This document shows, in pieces, positions 62,813 to 64,000 of a stretch of 64,000 nt of DNA. The notes beneath the pieces are model-generated. The model did no database searches. It was given only the letters and a program-made list of their open reading frames with translations, and was not told where the DNA came from. The DNA lies in NCBI RefSeq assembly GCF_034669705.1, contig NZ_JAXMOR010000016.1:45681-109680 (forward strand). The letters run 5' to 3'. Within the stretch, counting starts at the first letter, position 1. Each line of letters opens with the position of its first letter. The translations under genes were made by a program, and so were the position numbers. The DNA is from Marinovum sp034669705. GTDB taxonomy: Bacteria > Pseudomonadota > Alphaproteobacteria > Rhodobacterales > Rhodobacteraceae.

Positions 62813-63664
62813 ATGACCATCACCATCCATGACACCCGCCGCTGCCAGCTGGGCGAGGGGCCGCTCTGGCACCCGGAGCGCAACCAGCTCTTCTGGTTCG
62901 ACATCCTCGGCAAGTCACTGCTGAGCCGCGATGGCGACACGCCGCTGGCCTGGGAGTTCGACGAATATGTCTCGGCCGCCGGCTGGATCGACCGCGACAC
63001 CCTGATGATCGCCTCGCAAAGCGCTCTGCTGCAGTTCGACATCGCCAGTGGCGATCACGAGGTGATGGTGCCGCTCGAGGCCGACAATGCCTTCACCCGC
63101 TCGAACGACGGCCGCGCCGATCCCGCCGGCGGTTTCTGGATCGGCACCATGGGGATCGACGCCGAGCCGGGTGCCGGGGCGATCTATCGCTACTATCGGG
63201 GCGCGCTCGAGGTGCTCTACCCCGAGATCACCGTGTCGAATTCGATCTGTTTCGCGCCGGATGGCCGGAGCGCCTATTACAGCGATACCCGGACCCACCG
63301 CATCATGGTGCAGGCGCTGGACGCCGAGGGCTGGCCCGAGGGCACGCCGGAGGTCTTTGCCGATCTTGGTGACGAGGGGCTCAATCCCGACGGATCGGTT
63401 GTCGACAGCGAGGGCGGGCTCTGGAACGCGCAATGGGGGGCGGGCCGGGTGGCGCGCTATCATCCCGACGGACGGTTTGACCGGTCGATTGCCGTGCCGG
63501 GCAGCCAGGCCACCTGTCCGGCGTTCGGCGGGGCGGATTTGCAGACCCTGTACGTCACCAGTGCCGCCGTGGGCCTTCAGGGGGCTGACGAGTCGCAGGG
63601 CGCGACCTTCGAAACCCGTCCCGGGGTGACGGGCCAGGCGGAATTTCGGGTAATTTCGGGGTAA
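62813..63664 (+). CDS. SMP-30/gluconolactonase-family lactonase
   Basis: 283-aa six-bladed beta-propeller lactonase. Metal ligands E15 (LGEGPLWHP), N143 (VSNSICFAPDG) and D198 (GSVVDSEGGLW) are present, with N98 of RSNDGRADPAG lining the sugar site. It hydrolyses an aldonolactone to the aldonic acid consumed by the upstream dehydratase. GGGAGGGAG lies before the ATG. The preceding terminator suggests a partly separate or lower-level transcript. Intact, of normal length. Confidence 0.92.
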   Translation: MTITIHDTRRCQLGEGPLWHPERNQLFWFDILGKSLLSRDGDTPLAWEFDEYVSAAGWIDRDTLMIASQSALLQFDIASGDHEVMVPLEADNAFTRSNDGRADPAGGFWIGTMGIDAEPGAGAIYRYYRGALEVLYPEITVSNSICFAPDGRSAYYSDTRTHRIMVQALDAEGWPEGTPEVFADLGDEGLNPDGSVVDSEGGLWNAQWGAGRVARYHPDGRFDRSIAVPGSQATCPAFGGADLQTLYVTSAAVGLQGADESQGATFETRPGVTGQAEFRVISG

Positions 63665-64000
63665 ACTGGGGTCTGCGAGTCGGGTTATTCGGCGGATTTC
63701 GGGGGTTTTGCCGGTTCGGCCGGGCCGGGGTGTCGCGGAAAGGGGGCCTGACAGGTGAAAAATTGTGCCGCCAAGTGCCTGTAAACGCGCGGCTTTCCGG
63801 AAAGTTTCCGAGAGAATGCGGTTTTTCTGAAAAAACCGCTTGCGGGTTTGGGGGAGTAACCGTAAAAGCCCCTTCACCGGCGGCGCTGAGGCGCACAACG
63901 GGACGCCAGACGGGGCGGCGGCGAGGTCGAGAGGCTGAGTTGACGCAGACGAGGTGGAGAAAATCAGAGGGAATGACGGGCGGGCGCGCCAAGAAGTTAG
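63665..64000. other. 336-bp stretch without a recognisable gene
   Basis: No frame here has a credible start or family motif. Visible structure: repeated TTTCGGGG-like words just after the lactonase stop, a perfect 12-bp palindrome CTTTCCGGAAAG (63793-63804), and a hairpin GCGGTTTTT-CTGA-AAAAACCGC (63818-63839) without a terminator T run. It may be the leader of a gene beyond the window. Confidence 0.5.

Overview
The window looks like a chromosomal segment from an alphaproteobacterium of the Rhodobacteraceae (Roseobacter-type). The base composition is high in GC, and the gene stock is typical of that family: TRAP, TTT and branched-chain-type ABC importers, IclR, GntR and LysR regulators, a BKACE enzyme, and a small basic protein + murA + DUF2948 block. 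This placement is inferred from gene content only. No phage, insertion sequence, integrase, CRISPR array or rRNA was seen.

Layout. (1) 1-7319, minus strand: LysR, a FAD/GcvT-fusion dehydrogenase, a HisD-paralogue dehydrogenase, a sulfatase and the start of a TctC binding protein. (2) 7497-14742: an IclR regulator, a rhodanese, and a plus-strand cassette of DAO-type oxidase, hydantoinase/oxoprolinase A and B subunits and an SDR. (3) 14812-32764: an IclR regulator divergent from one very long plus-strand gene run: cyclase, secreted metallo-beta-lactamase, cupin, SDR, hydroxyacyl-CoA-type dehydrogenase, five-gene ABC importer, BKACE, GST, three-gene TRAP importer, sulfatase, and then a CoA-transferase after a small gap. 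(4) 33036-38786: SulP transporter, YihY membrane protein, LysR, and a DUF481 outer-membrane barrel with a strong terminator. (5) 38879-44455: kdgD, the wreck of the alpha-ketoglutarate semialdehyde dehydrogenase that should follow it in the pathway, a GntR regulator and a TctCBA importer. (6) 44759-51377: a minus-strand oxidoreductase/TRAP/NIPSNAP operon, divergent across a perfect 25-bp palindrome from a GntR regulator and a ThDP enzyme. (7) 51524-54842: housekeeping block with tRNA-Thr(GGT), murA, DUF2948 and an RNA methyltransferase. (8) 54866-63664: a sugar-acid module with 2-hydroxyacid dehydrogenase, KDG kinase, FAD-linked hydroxyacid oxidase, IlvD/Edd dehydratase, SDR, GntR, FAH hydrolase and SMP-30 lactonase. 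The last 336 bp hold no recognisable gene.

The window is therefore a string of independently regulated catabolic cassettes. Most join an importer, one or two dehydrogenases and a local regulator, and several have a visible candidate operator. The best leads are the 15-kb IclR-linked gene run, which combines two importer types with a hydroxyacid dehydrogenase/BKACE pair, and the decayed semialdehyde dehydrogenase beside an intact kdgD. The candidate operators of three GntR regulators can also be read directly. Substrates are not provable from sequence alone.
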